In this document: positions 1 through 5,070 of the stretch, piece after piece
Position numbering within the stretch: the first letter of the stretch is position 1
Layout of the letters: the number at the start of each line of letters is the position of its first letter
NCBI GenBank assembly: GCA_020438595.1
Contig: JAGQUI010000090.1
Span: 2,562-8,960, forward strand
DNA: 6,399 nt
Direction of reading: 5' to 3'
Origin: Propionibacteriaceae bacterium
Lineage (GTDB): Bacteria; Actinomycetota; Actinomycetes; Propionibacteriales; Propionibacteriaceae
The notes under the pieces: model-generated
The model's input: only the letters and a program-made list of their open reading frames with translations
Told to the model about the DNA's origin: nothing
Database searches by the model: none
Translations under genes and position numbers: made by a program

Positions 1-371
1 CCGTCGGCCTGCAGCACGTCGCAGTCGAGCACGATCGTGTTCTCGCCGAGCGCCTTGTAGTCGATCACCGCGCGCAGGCTGCGTCCGATCAGGCGGGAGA
101 TCTCGTGCGTCCGGCCGCCGATCCGGCCCTTGACCGACTCGCGGTCGCTGCGCGAATGGGTGGAGCGGGGCAGCATCGCGTACTCGCTGGTCACCCAGCC
201 CAGGCCACTGCCCTTGCGCCACCGCGGCACGCCCTCGGTCACCGACGCCGCGACCAGCACGCGGGTCGCGCCGAACTCGACCAGCACCGAACCCTCGGCG
301 TGGTCGAGCCAGTTGCGGGTGATCCGCACCGGGCGGAGTTCGGACGGGGACCGGCCATCAGCTCTGTTCAC
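1..371 (-). CDS. rph: Ribonuclease PH, N-terminal part (runs off left edge)
   Basis: RNase PH is the cytoplasmic phosphorolytic 3'-5' exoribonuclease that trims tRNA 3' ends. The visible part is 123 codons, about half of the usual 240-260 residues; the C-terminal half lies beyond position 1. The reading begins [19 protein letters not shown] and continues with family signatures: [26 protein letters not shown] (residues 43-68, written here in pieces: [14 protein letters not shown], then [12 protein letters not shown]), [15 protein letters not shown] (69-83), [17 protein letters not shown] (85-101) and [16 protein letters not shown] (108-123). These cover the Arg-rich tRNA and phosphate contact region and an early Asp of the core. 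I chose the GTG at 369-371 because it matches the MSKREDGR-like start of mycobacterial RNase PH and because a TATCGT -10 element lies seven bases upstream. No Shine-Dalgarno is seen, so translation is probably leaderless. The in-frame GTG at 378-380 is a less likely start. Confidence 0.96.
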   Translation of the reverse strand, partial: MNRADGRSPSELRPVRITRNWLDHAEGSVLVEFGATRVLVAASVTEGVPRWRKGSGLGWVTSEYAMLPRSTHSRSDRESVKGRIGGRTHEISRLIGRSLRAVIDYKALGENTIVLDCDVLQAD

Positions 372-378
372 GGCGATC

Positions 379-384
379 ACGATA
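379..384 (-). promoter_or_regulatory. Candidate -10 element (TATCGT) for leaderless rph
   Basis: Read on the minus strand, TATCGT fits the actinobacterial -10 pattern TANNNT. It is followed by exactly seven bases (GATCGCC) and then the rph GTG, so a transcript would begin at the start codon itself. There is no convincing -35 hexamer and no Shine-Dalgarno sequence. This is inferred from spacing only. Confidence 0.4.
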
Positions 385-420
385 TCGGTGGGATCGGACA
401 CTGCACGGCGCACGCCCCGC

Positions 421-440
421 GCCCGGAGACAACTCCGGGC
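421..440. other. Perfect 8-bp hairpin in the rph/Cys-rich gene intergenic region
   Basis: GCCCGGAG (421-428) and CTCCGGGC (433-440) are perfect inverted repeats around an ACAA loop. The hairpin lies between the rph start and the plus-strand operator. There is no T-run on either side. If rph is transcribed from the leaderless start it is not in the rph mRNA. It could be a terminator for antisense or read-through transcription, or chance in GC-rich DNA. The rest of the 372-610 gap holds only the promoter and operator listed separately. Confidence 0.35.
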
Positions 441-509
441 CGACACGCCGACTCGCACACCGGGATGCGCGGGCAGGGGTTCGGGAAGTACGCACAATGG
501 ACACGGGAT

Positions 510-540
510 TTGCGTTCCGCTATACCCCCCGGGGTATATT
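510..540 (+). promoter_or_regulatory. Candidate promoter of the Cys-rich protein/rhodanese operon
   Basis: TTGCGT (510-515) is a plausible -35 and TATATT (535-540) a plausible -10, with a rather long 19-bp spacer (18 bp if GTATAT at 534-539 is used). The CsoR-type palindrome fills the spacer and overlaps the -10, the usual geometry for repression. Transcription would start near 547, leaving a leader of about 64 bases before the ATG at 611. No upstream plus-strand gene in the window could supply read-through. Confidence 0.5.
521..538. promoter_or_regulatory. CsoR/CstR-family operator (TATACCCC-CC-GGGGTATA)
   Basis: This is a perfect 8-bp inverted repeat with a two-base centre: TATACCCC (521-528), CC, GGGGTATA (531-538). 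Known CsoR-family operators are GC-tract palindromes of the form ATACCCC-n-GGGGTAT. They are bound by Cu(I)-sensing CsoR, persulfide-sensing CstR or related tetramers. The site overlaps the predicted -10, so it should repress. The rhodanese encoded in the same operon favours a sulfur (CstR-like) signal, but copper cannot be excluded from sequence. The regulator gene is not in this window. AT-rich ends in an otherwise very GC-rich region make chance unlikely. Confidence 0.82.
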
Positions 541-610
541 GGTCTCGTCGTCATCGCCCCCCACGGTGGTTTCGGCAGGCAACCAGCAAACTGCAAGAGG
601 AGTTCATACG

Positions 611-787
611 ATGTGTCGTCCGGTCACCTGCAACGTCTGCGGCAAGACCACCTGGGCCGGCTGCGGTCAGCACGTGTCCCAGGTGAAGGCCATGGTCCCG
701 TCCGCCCAGTGGTGCGGCGGCAAGCACTCCGAGGCTGAGCTGGCTGCGGCCAAGCCCAAGGGCCTGTTCAGCATCTTCGGTCGATGA
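611..787 (+). CDS. Small Cys-rich protein (58 aa), first gene of a CsoR/CstR-type operon
   Basis: Function is unknown. The product begins [18 protein letters not shown] and has cysteines at 2, 7, 10, 18 and 35 and histidines at 21 and 39. The C7-x2-C10 pair, C18-G-Q-H21 and a C35-GGK-H39 element suggest a compact metal (zinc or copper) or persulfide-binding fold. The tail (40-58) is Ala/Lys-rich and ends in GLFSIFGR. No signal peptide or membrane segment is seen, so it should be cytoplasmic. From memory, similar [22 protein letters not shown] proteins are widespread uncharacterised proteins in actinobacteria; I cannot name a family. The ATG at 611 is fixed by the strong GAGGAG at 597-602, eight bases upstream. 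A longer frame from 498 would run through the operator and lacks a ribosome site. The stop overlaps the rhodanese start (ATGA, 784-787), indicating translational coupling. The upstream operator predicts induction by sulfide/persulfide or copper. Confidence 0.85.
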   Translation: MCRPVTCNVCGKTTWAGCGQHVSQVKAMVPSAQWCGGKHSEAELAAAKPKGLFSIFGR

Positions 788-1218
788 GGTTCGCCGGGAC
801 GGCCGCGGCGCTGGTCGCCGCAGCCACCCTCCTGGCCGGCTGCTCCAGCAGCACGGTGAGCGTGTCCGCCGGGCCCACCGCGGCCTCGGCGCCCGCCACC
901 GGCGCGTCCCTGGCCCCGGCTGAGTTCGCGGCCGCGGCCAAGCTGCCCGACACCGTCCTGCTGGACGTGCGGACGCCCGAGGAGTTCGCGTCCGGGCACC
1001 TGCCGGGCGCGGTGAACATCGACATCGAGTCCGCCGACTTCGGCCAGCAGGTCATGGCGCTCGACCAGAACAAGAGCTACGCGGTGTACTGCCGCAGTGG
1101 CAACCGCTCCAAGGCGGCCACGACCGCCATGCAGCAGGTGGGCTTCACCAAGCTGTACGACCTCAGCGGCGGGATCAACGCCTGGAAGTCGGCCGGCGGC
1201 GAAGTCGTCACCACCTAG
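784..1218 (+). CDS. Lipoprotein with a single rhodanese (sulfurtransferase) domain
   Basis: The 144-residue product has a type II signal peptide: MR, a hydrophobic Ala/Leu stretch, then the lipobox L17-A-G-C20, so it is predicted to be anchored on the outer face of the membrane. An Ala/Ser/Thr/Pro linker (21-42) precedes a rhodanese domain (about 43-144). Signatures are LLDVRTPEEFASGHLPGAVN (59-78), the active-site loop C103-RSGNR-108 with catalytic Cys103, and the closing LSGGINAWKSAG (127-138). The six-residue loop fits sulfurtransferases that carry a Cys persulfide; family members move sulfane sulfur to cyanide, sulfite or thiols. The start ATG overlaps the stop of the Cys-rich gene (ATGA) and has no good Shine-Dalgarno of its own, so it is probably translated by coupling. 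Repression by a CsoR/CstR-type protein at 521-538 is expected. The physiological acceptor is unknown. Confidence 0.93.
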   Translation: MRFAGTAAALVAAATLLAGCSSSTVSVSAGPTAASAPATGASLAPAEFAAAAKLPDTVLLDVRTPEEFASGHLPGAVNIDIESADFGQQVMALDQNKSYAVYCRSGNRSKAATTAMQQVGFTKLYDLSGGINAWKSAGGEVVTT

Positions 1219-1256
1219 GCCTGGCCGGCTTCCCCCGGGCCGCCCCGTCCCATCTG

Positions 1257-1293
1257 CACCGTCGTCGGCGATCCCCCTCAGCCGGCGACGGTG
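1257..1293 (+). terminator. Hairpin terminator between rhodanese gene and murI
   Basis: CACCGTCGTCGGC (1257-1269) pairs with GCCGGCGACGGTG (1281-1293) over an 11-base loop. In plus-strand RNA the only imperfect pair is a G-U wobble, giving a 13-bp stem; in minus-strand RNA that pair becomes an A/C mismatch. The stem lies 39 bases after the rhodanese stop. The murI stop codon is in the loop, so the right arm is also murI coding sequence. There is no T-run, as is common for high-GC actinobacterial terminators. Confidence 0.55.
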
Positions 1294-2087
1294 TAGACCT
1301 GTTCGACCCGGTCCACGAAGCCACCCATCAGCCGCCGGCCCACGCCGGCGAACAGCTCGGGGCTGCCCGTGGTCAGGAACCGCAGCTCCGGCGTCCGCGG
1401 CTCGGCGTGCAGCAGTCCGGCGTCGGTGAGCGTGGCGAAGACCTCCTTGGCGCACTCCTCGGCAGAGGAGACCAGGGTGACGTCGTCGCCGATCACATAC
1501 GAGATCACGCCCGCGAGCAGCGGGTAGTGCGTGCAGCCGAGAATGAGCGTGTCGATGCCGGTCTCGCGCAGCGGCAGCAGGTAGCCGCGGGCTGCCTCGA
1601 TCAGGTCCGGCCCGCCGGTGATCCCGGCCTCGACGTACTCCACGAACAGCGGGCACGGGGCGGTGACCAGTTCCACGCCCGGCACGGCGACCAGCGCGTC
1701 GTCGTAGCTCGCGGACGTCGCGGTCGCCTCGGTGCAGATCAGCCCGATACGTCCGGTCTTGCTCGCCCGGACCGCCCGGCGCGCGGCCGGCAGGATCACG
1801 TCCACCACCGGCACGTCGTAGCGCTCGCGGGCGTCCCGTAGCACCGCGGACGACGCCGAGTTGCACGCGATCACCAGCGCCTTCACCCCGGAGTCGGCGA
1901 GGTAGTCCAGGCACTCCAGCGCGTACTCGCGCACCTCGGGGATCGACTTCGTGCCGTACGGGGCGCGGGCGGTGTCGCCCAGGTAGACCATGTCCTCGTT
2001 CGGCAGCTGGTCGAGCAGCGCGCGGGCCACGGTGAGCCCGCCGAAGCCCGAGTCGAACACGCCGATCGGGGCCTCGCTCGCAGTCAC
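1278..2087 (-). CDS. murI: Glutamate racemase
   Basis: MurI converts L- to D-glutamate for peptidoglycan precursors in the cytoplasm, using two catalytic cysteines without a cofactor. With the GTG at 2085-2087 the protein is 269 residues, the normal length. Seen are the N-terminal PIGVFDSGFGGLTVA with Asp12 and Ser13, the first catalytic Cys75 in VIACNSASSA, the second catalytic Cys185 in GCTHYPLL (His187 adjacent), and LVSSAEECAKEV. It resembles mycobacterial MurI throughout. The start is uncertain. The GTG at 2087 fits the family N-terminus and has TAGAGT eight bases upstream, suggesting a leaderless message. A longer form from the GTG at 2127-2129 would have GGAGG five bases upstream and add 14 residues. 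The gene is monocistronic here, converges on the rhodanese gene, and lies close to rph as in mycobacteria. Confidence 0.96.
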   Translation of the reverse strand: MTASEAPIGVFDSGFGGLTVARALLDQLPNEDMVYLGDTARAPYGTKSIPEVREYALECLDYLADSGVKALVIACNSASSAVLRDARERYDVPVVDVILPAARRAVRASKTGRIGLICTEATATSASYDDALVAVPGVELVTAPCPLFVEYVEAGITGGPDLIEAARGYLLPLRETGIDTLILGCTHYPLLAGVISYVIGDDVTLVSSAEECAKEVFATLTDAGLLHAEPRTPELRFLTTGSPELFAGVGRRLMGGFVDRVEQVYTVAG

Positions 2088-2095
2088 GAGCACCG

Positions 2096-2101
2096 ACTCT
2101 A
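2096..2101 (-). promoter_or_regulatory. Candidate -10 element (TAGAGT) for leaderless murI
   Basis: On the minus strand TAGAGT fits TANNNT and is followed by eight bases and then the GTG at 2087. This spacing would place the transcript start at or next to the murI start codon. If murI instead starts at 2129 from the GGAGG site, this element is inside the coding region and meaningless. Confidence 0.35.
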
Positions 2102-2141
2102 GGCCCGCCACCGACCACTCACCAACCACGCCCACCTCCAG

Positions 2142-2209
2142 GCTTCGCTACCGGTACTTCGGGTAGCTACCCGAGTACGGGTAGCGTCGTGGAGTAGCGG
2201 TAGCGAAGC
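2142..2209. repeat. Nested palindromic region between murI and the 54-codon ORF
   Basis: A 12-bp perfect inverted repeat, GCTTCGCTACCG (2142-2153) and CGGTAGCGAAGC (2198-2209), encloses a 16-bp perfect palindrome TCGGGTAGCTACCCGA (2159-2174). With one bulged T the inner palindrome extends to GTAC...GTAC at 2154-2178. A 14-bp direct repeat with two mismatches follows: GAGTACGGGTAGCG (2173-2186) and GAGTAGCGGTAGCG (2192-2205), period 19. The core GTAGC/GCTAC occurs repeatedly in both orientations. Each outer arm is followed, reading outward, by GGAGG (minus 2139-2135, plus 2211-2215), so the two divergent leaders are mirror images. It may be a divergent operator, a structured leader or a mobile palindromic repeat. 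Confidence 0.8.
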
Positions 2210-2225
2210 GGGAGGAAGGACGCCA

Positions 2226-2390
2226 GTGAAGCCGGAACCGATCGACCTCACCAGGATGGCGCTGCGCGCCCTGCGGCTGCTCGACGACGGACGCCGCGCG
2301 CTCGACGACCAGTGGCGCCGCTGGACCACTCCGGAGGCGCCGGAGGCGAAGCCGCCGTCCGACCGCCGGCAGCCGCCGACGATCTGGTAG
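2226..2390 (+). CDS. Hypothetical 54-aa protein, GTG start
   Basis: I do not recognise this protein. It reads MKPEPIDLTRMALRALRLLD at the start and ends in RRQPPTIW. Residues 6-33 look like one amphipathic, Arg- and Leu-rich helix; residues 34-54 are Pro-rich and probably disordered. There are no cysteines, signal peptide or membrane segments. Support for it being real: GGAGGAAGGA (2211-2220) ends five bases before the GTG, codon third positions are almost all G or C as in the neighbours, and it fills the space between two palindromes. Against: it is short, and open frames are common in GC-rich DNA. The nested palindrome at 2142-2209 lies immediately upstream and would be in or near its promoter, and the 70-bp palindrome starts 20 bases after its stop. 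Confidence 0.5.
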   Translation: MKPEPIDLTRMALRALRLLDDGRRALDDQWRRWTTPEAPEAKPPSDRRQPPTIW

Positions 2391-2409
2391 GGCATCGGGC
2401 ACCGTGGTG

Positions 2410-2479
2410 GTGGACCGAGTAAGGAACCGTCCCCTACTTGGTCCGGACCGAGTTGGGGACGGTTCCTTACTCGGTCCAC
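2410..2479. repeat. 70-bp near-perfect palindrome, likely bidirectional terminator
   Basis: The palindrome is centred between 2444 and 2445. Positions 2410-2434 pair perfectly with 2455-2479 (25 bp). The inner part adds nine more pairs with one T-G wobble (2439/2450) and one T/T mismatch (2435/2454). It is built from four copies of one 9-mer in alternating orientation: GGACCGAGT (2412-2420), ACTTGGTCC (2436-2444), GGACCGAGT (2445-2453), ACTCGGTCC (2469-2477). Each 33-bp half could therefore fold as its own hairpin. It starts one base after the feoC stop on the minus strand and 20 bases after the 54-codon ORF on the plus strand. This position between convergent genes suits termination in both directions. 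There is no T-run. The near-identity of the arms may also mark a mobile repeat. Confidence 0.88.
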
Positions 2480-2480
2480 T

Positions 2481-2771
2481 TCAGGCGACGCGGCGGCTCA
2501 GGCTCAGCATGACCAGGCCGGGACGGCGCCCCGCGACGACCTCGGGGTGGCCGCAGCCGCCGCCGTCGGAGGCGACCGCGCAACTGCCACAGCCGGACGG
2601 GGGGCAGCCCAGCGACAGCTCGCGGGACTCGATCCGTCCCGAGCGCACGAGGTGCTCGACGGCGGCGCGGACGACGTCCTCGTCCAGCCCGAGGTTGCGG
2701 GCCATCTGCGTGACGGTGGGCGTGCCGGCCTCCACCTCGGCCAGCACCCTGCTCAGCGGTCCCGCGCTCAC
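2481..2771 (-). CDS. feoC: FeoC-like winged-helix protein with a four-cysteine cluster
   Basis: The 96-residue product begins SAGPLSRVLAEVEAG and has a small winged-helix core at about residues 4-53 (TVTQMARNLGLDEDVVRAAV, then HLVRSGRI). A Cys-rich wing follows: C56-x4-C61-x2-C64-x8-C73, then a basic C-terminus ending LSLSRRVA. In enterobacterial FeoC a comparable CX4CX2C...C cluster binds an Fe-S cluster, and the protein helps regulate or stabilise FeoB. The same role is inferred here from fold, cysteine spacing and context; it is short and divergent, so a plain DNA-binding regulator remains possible. The GTG start overlaps the feoB stop (GTGA, 2768-2771), with GGAAGG eight bases upstream at 2780-2785, so it is the last gene of a coupled feoABC operon. 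Confidence 0.85.
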   Translation of the reverse strand: MSAGPLSRVLAEVEAGTPTVTQMARNLGLDEDVVRAAVEHLVRSGRIESRELSLGCPPSGCGSCAVASDGGGCGHPEVVAGRRPGLVMLSLSRRVA

Positions 2772-4810
2772 CAGAACAACCTTCCGACCTGGAAGACGGC
2801 CACTGCGAGCACCCAGGCCGTGACCAGCTGCATGCCGATCCCGAACAGCGTCCACTTCGGGCCGATCTCGCGCCACTGCGCGGCCACCGTCGCCACGCAC
2901 GGCGTGTAGGCGAGCAGGAAGACCATGAACGCCAGCGCGGCCGGGATCGGATGACCGCCGGAGGACTCGGTGAACGAGTTCATCACCGCATCGCCGAGCG
3001 CGCCCGGAGCTCCCCCGTCCGGCGCCGCCACCGCGTATGTCTGCGCCCACGACGAGATCACGGCCTCCTTCGCCACGAACCCGACCGCCAGCGTGGAGGC
3101 GGTCTCCCAGGACCCGAAGCCCGCCGGGGCGAACACCGGGGCGATCGCCTGCGCGGCGACGCCGTACACCGAGTCCTGCACCGGCACCGTCCCGAACGAC
3201 TCCCCCGGCTGCGCCGGGATCGACTGCAGCAGCCAGACCGCAGCTACCGCGGCCACGATGATCCCGGACGCGGTCTGCAGGAAGCCCTTCAGCCGCAGCC
3301 AGGTCACCGAGGCGGTGAGCCGCAGCGTCGGCACCTGGTAGGCGGGCAGGTCGATGATCAGCGGCTCGGTGCCCATCGTCCGCCACAGCGTGCGCCGCAG
3401 CACCAGCCCGGCCAGCACCACCAGGTGGATCGAGATCAGGTACATGACGAACACCGCAGTGCCGGCGTACTCGCCGAAGAAGATGCTGCCCAGCATCACG
3501 AACACGGTCAGCCGGGCCGTGCAGGAGGTGAACGGCACCAGCAGCGCGGTCAGCACCCGCTGCCGGGCGCCGGGCAGGATGCGGGTCGCGGAGATCGCCG
3601 GGACGTTGCAGCCGAACCCCACGATCAGCGGCAGGAACGCGCGGCCGGGCAGCCCGATCGAGCGCATCAGCCGGTCGGTGACGACCGCGGCGCGGGCCAG
3701 GTAGCCGGAGTCCTCCAGCAGCGCGAGCAGGACGAACATCAGCGTCATCAGCGGGACGAACGTGAGCAGCATGCCGACGCCGGCGATCAGCCCGTCCACG
3801 ACGAGCCCCTCCACCCAGGTGCCGCCGAGCCCGACCGTGCCCAGCAGCCAGGTGGCGCCGGCCGAGACCGGCCCGGCGAACAGCCCGTCCAGCGCGTACT
3901 GCAGCGGCGCGGCGACCACCGTGGTGATCTGGAACACCGCCCACATCACACCGAGGAAGATCAGCGGCCCGAGCACCGGGGCGGTCACCCAGCGGTCGAC
4001 CCGGTCCGACCAGGTGTGCGGCTCCACGTCGGGCGCGCGGGTGCCCGCCTCGACCGCGGCCGCGATCCAGCCGAACCGGTCGTCGTCAAGCTCCAGCGCG
4101 TCCGTCGTCTCCGGCACCGGGCGTGGCACCGGCGCCGGCTCGATCAGGGCCTCGCGGACGGCTCCGGCGAGCGCCTCGAGCCCGGCCCGGCGGCGCGGGT
4201 CGATCCCGACCACCGGACAGCCCAGCGCCACCGACAGCGCCGCGGTGTCGATCTCGGTGCCGCGCTTGGCGGCCACGTCGAGCATGGTCAGCGCCACCAG
4301 CATCGCGACGCCCTGCTCCCGCAGCTGGGCGACCAGGTAGAGGCTGTTCGCCAGCCGGGACGCGTCACAGGCGACCACGCACAGGTCGGGCCGCTCGGCA
4401 GCGGGGACGCCGACCAGCAGCTCGCGGGTGAGGTCCTCGTCGGGCGAGTGGGGGTCGAGGGAGTAGGCGCCGGGCAGGTCGATCAGGGTGAGCTCGAGGC
4501 GCTTCTCGTCCGGGTCGCAGGTGCACTCCTCACAGGTGCAGCTCGCGGCGGACTGCGTGGTCTTCCACACGCCCCGGGACACCTCGACGGTGGTGCCCGG
4601 CCAGTTGCCCATCGTGACGCGTGCGCCCGTGAGCGCGTTGAACAGGGTGGACTTGCCGGTGTTCGGCGCGCCGACCAGGGCAACCGCGGGAGCCTCCGGG
4701 CCCGCGCCCCCGTTGGTCGTCGTGTGGCAGCAGGCCTTCACCGAGGGCGGCGGAACCGAAGGGACGATCAGGTTCAGGCTCCGCGGCTGCCGCTGTTCGG
4801 TGGTGGACAT
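2768..4810 (-). CDS. feoB: Ferrous iron transporter FeoB
   Basis: FeoB is the inner-membrane Fe(II) permease with an N-terminal GTPase domain; it is 680 residues here, near the shorter end of the family. G-domain motifs: G1 GAPNTGKS (47-54), G2 region GNWPGTTVE (68-76), G3 DLPG (111-114), and a G4-like TMLD (175-178) in which Thr replaces the usual Asn. G5 is weak (GIDPRRRAG, 202-210). A Cys-rich insert, CTCEECTC (91-98), sits between G2 and G3, and C27-C28-H29 precedes the G domain. The membrane part (about 278-680) has several hydrophobic helices and the two Fe-path signatures GFGCNVPA (398-405, Cys401) and PFTSCTARL (426-434, Cys430). Start: ATG at 4808-4810 shares one base with the feoA stop (TGATG), with GAGGTGG at 4818-4824. 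It overlaps feoC by four bases. The iron box upstream of feoA should repress it when iron is plentiful. Confidence 0.97.
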   Translation of the reverse strand: MSTTEQRQPRSLNLIVPSVPPPSVKACCHTTTNGGAGPEAPAVALVGAPNTGKSTLFNALTGARVTMGNWPGTTVEVSRGVWKTTQSAASCTCEECTCDPDEKRLELTLIDLPGAYSLDPHSPDEDLTRELLVGVPAAERPDLCVVACDASRLANSLYLVAQLREQGVAMLVALTMLDVAAKRGTEIDTAALSVALGCPVVGIDPRRRAGLEALAGAVREALIEPAPVPRPVPETTDALELDDDRFGWIAAAVEAGTRAPDVEPHTWSDRVDRWVTAPVLGPLIFLGVMWAVFQITTVVAAPLQYALDGLFAGPVSAGATWLLGTVGLGGTWVEGLVVDGLIAGVGMLLTFVPLMTLMFVLLALLEDSGYLARAAVVTDRLMRSIGLPGRAFLPLIVGFGCNVPAISATRILPGARQRVLTALLVPFTSCTARLTVFVMLGSIFFGEYAGTAVFVMYLISIHLVVLAGLVLRRTLWRTMGTEPLIIDLPAYQVPTLRLTASVTWLRLKGFLQTASGIIVAAVAAVWLLQSIPAQPGESFGTVPVQDSVYGVAAQAIAPVFAPAGFGSWETASTLAVGFVAKEAVISSWAQTYAVAAPDGGAPGALGDAVMNSFTESSGGHPIPAALAFMVFLLAYTPCVATVAAQWREIGPKWTLFGIGMQLVTAWVLAVAVFQVGRLFW

Positions 4811-5046
4811 CAGCGCGCCACCTCGGCGCGCAGCTGCCGCAGCAAGGCCTCGCCCAGGGCGATCCGGGAGCCGCCGACCAGGGCCACGCGGCCACCGCCG
4901 GCGGTCTTCTGCAGCAGGGTGAACCGGCTGCCCACGCGCAGGCCGAGGGACGCCAGCCGCTGCCGCGAGTTCTCCGGGGCATCGGACTCGAGCAGAGTCA
5001 GGGACGTGTGCAGCGGCGCCCCGGCCAGGTCCATGCCTACGTACAT
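4810..5046 (-). CDS. feoA: FeoA, SH3-like partner of FeoB
   Basis: FeoA is a small cytoplasmic SH3-fold protein needed for FeoB-dependent Fe(II) uptake. From the ATG at 5044-5046 it has 78 residues; from the ATG at 5032-5034 (MDLAGAPLHTSLTLLES) it has 74, close to the 75 of E. coli FeoA. The recognisable part is the C-terminal half: LASLGLRVGSRFTLLQK, a Gly-rich turn, then RVALVGGSRIALGEALLRQL, as in other FeoA barrels. Neither start has a good Shine-Dalgarno, and both lie just downstream of the iron box, so the message probably has no or a very short leader. Starts further upstream would place the iron box and a palindrome inside the coding region and are unlikely. The stop overlaps the feoB start by one base. 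Confidence 0.9.
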   Translation of the reverse strand: MYVGMDLAGAPLHTSLTLLESDAPENSRQRLASLGLRVGSRFTLLQKTAGGGRVALVGGSRIALGEALLRQLRAEVAR

Positions 5047-5051
5047 GTGCG

Positions 5052-5070
5052 TAAGGTTAGCCTTATCTAA
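5052..5070 (-). promoter_or_regulatory. DtxR/IdeR-type iron box upstream of feoA
   Basis: On the minus strand the 19-mer TTAGATAAGGCTAACCTTA matches the consensus TTAGGTTAGGCTAACCTAA at 16 of 19 positions (mismatches at positions 5, 7 and 18). It ends five bases before the feoA ATG at 5046, so a bound repressor would cover the transcription start or -10. In actinobacteria such sites are bound by Fe(II)-loaded DtxR/IdeR/DmdR proteins, which block transcription when iron is sufficient. This fits an Fe(II) uptake operon. It is one of the few AT-rich spots in the window. Confidence 0.88.

Noticed and set aside
521..538. The CCCC/GGGG palindrome read as an intrinsic terminator
   Set aside because: No gene ends just before it on either strand in the window, it overlaps a -10-like TATATT, and its sequence fits the CsoR-family operator pattern.
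498..610. Upstream ATG extension of the Cys-rich protein
   Set aside because: It would translate through the CsoR-type operator and the -10 and lacks a ribosome site; the ATG at 611 has GAGGAG at ideal distance and starts at the recognisable MCRP.
667..2118. Long minus-strand open frame spanning the rhodanese gene and murI
   Set aside because: It overlaps murI in another frame and the Cys-rich and rhodanese genes in antisense; the composition (Gly/Arg/Ala) has no family signature, while the overlapping genes have clear motifs.
2099..2479. Minus-strand frames of 84 and 126 codons opposite the 54-codon ORF
   Set aside because: They run through one or both palindromes, have no good ribosome site, and give Arg/Ser-rich translations; the plus-strand ORF has better support.
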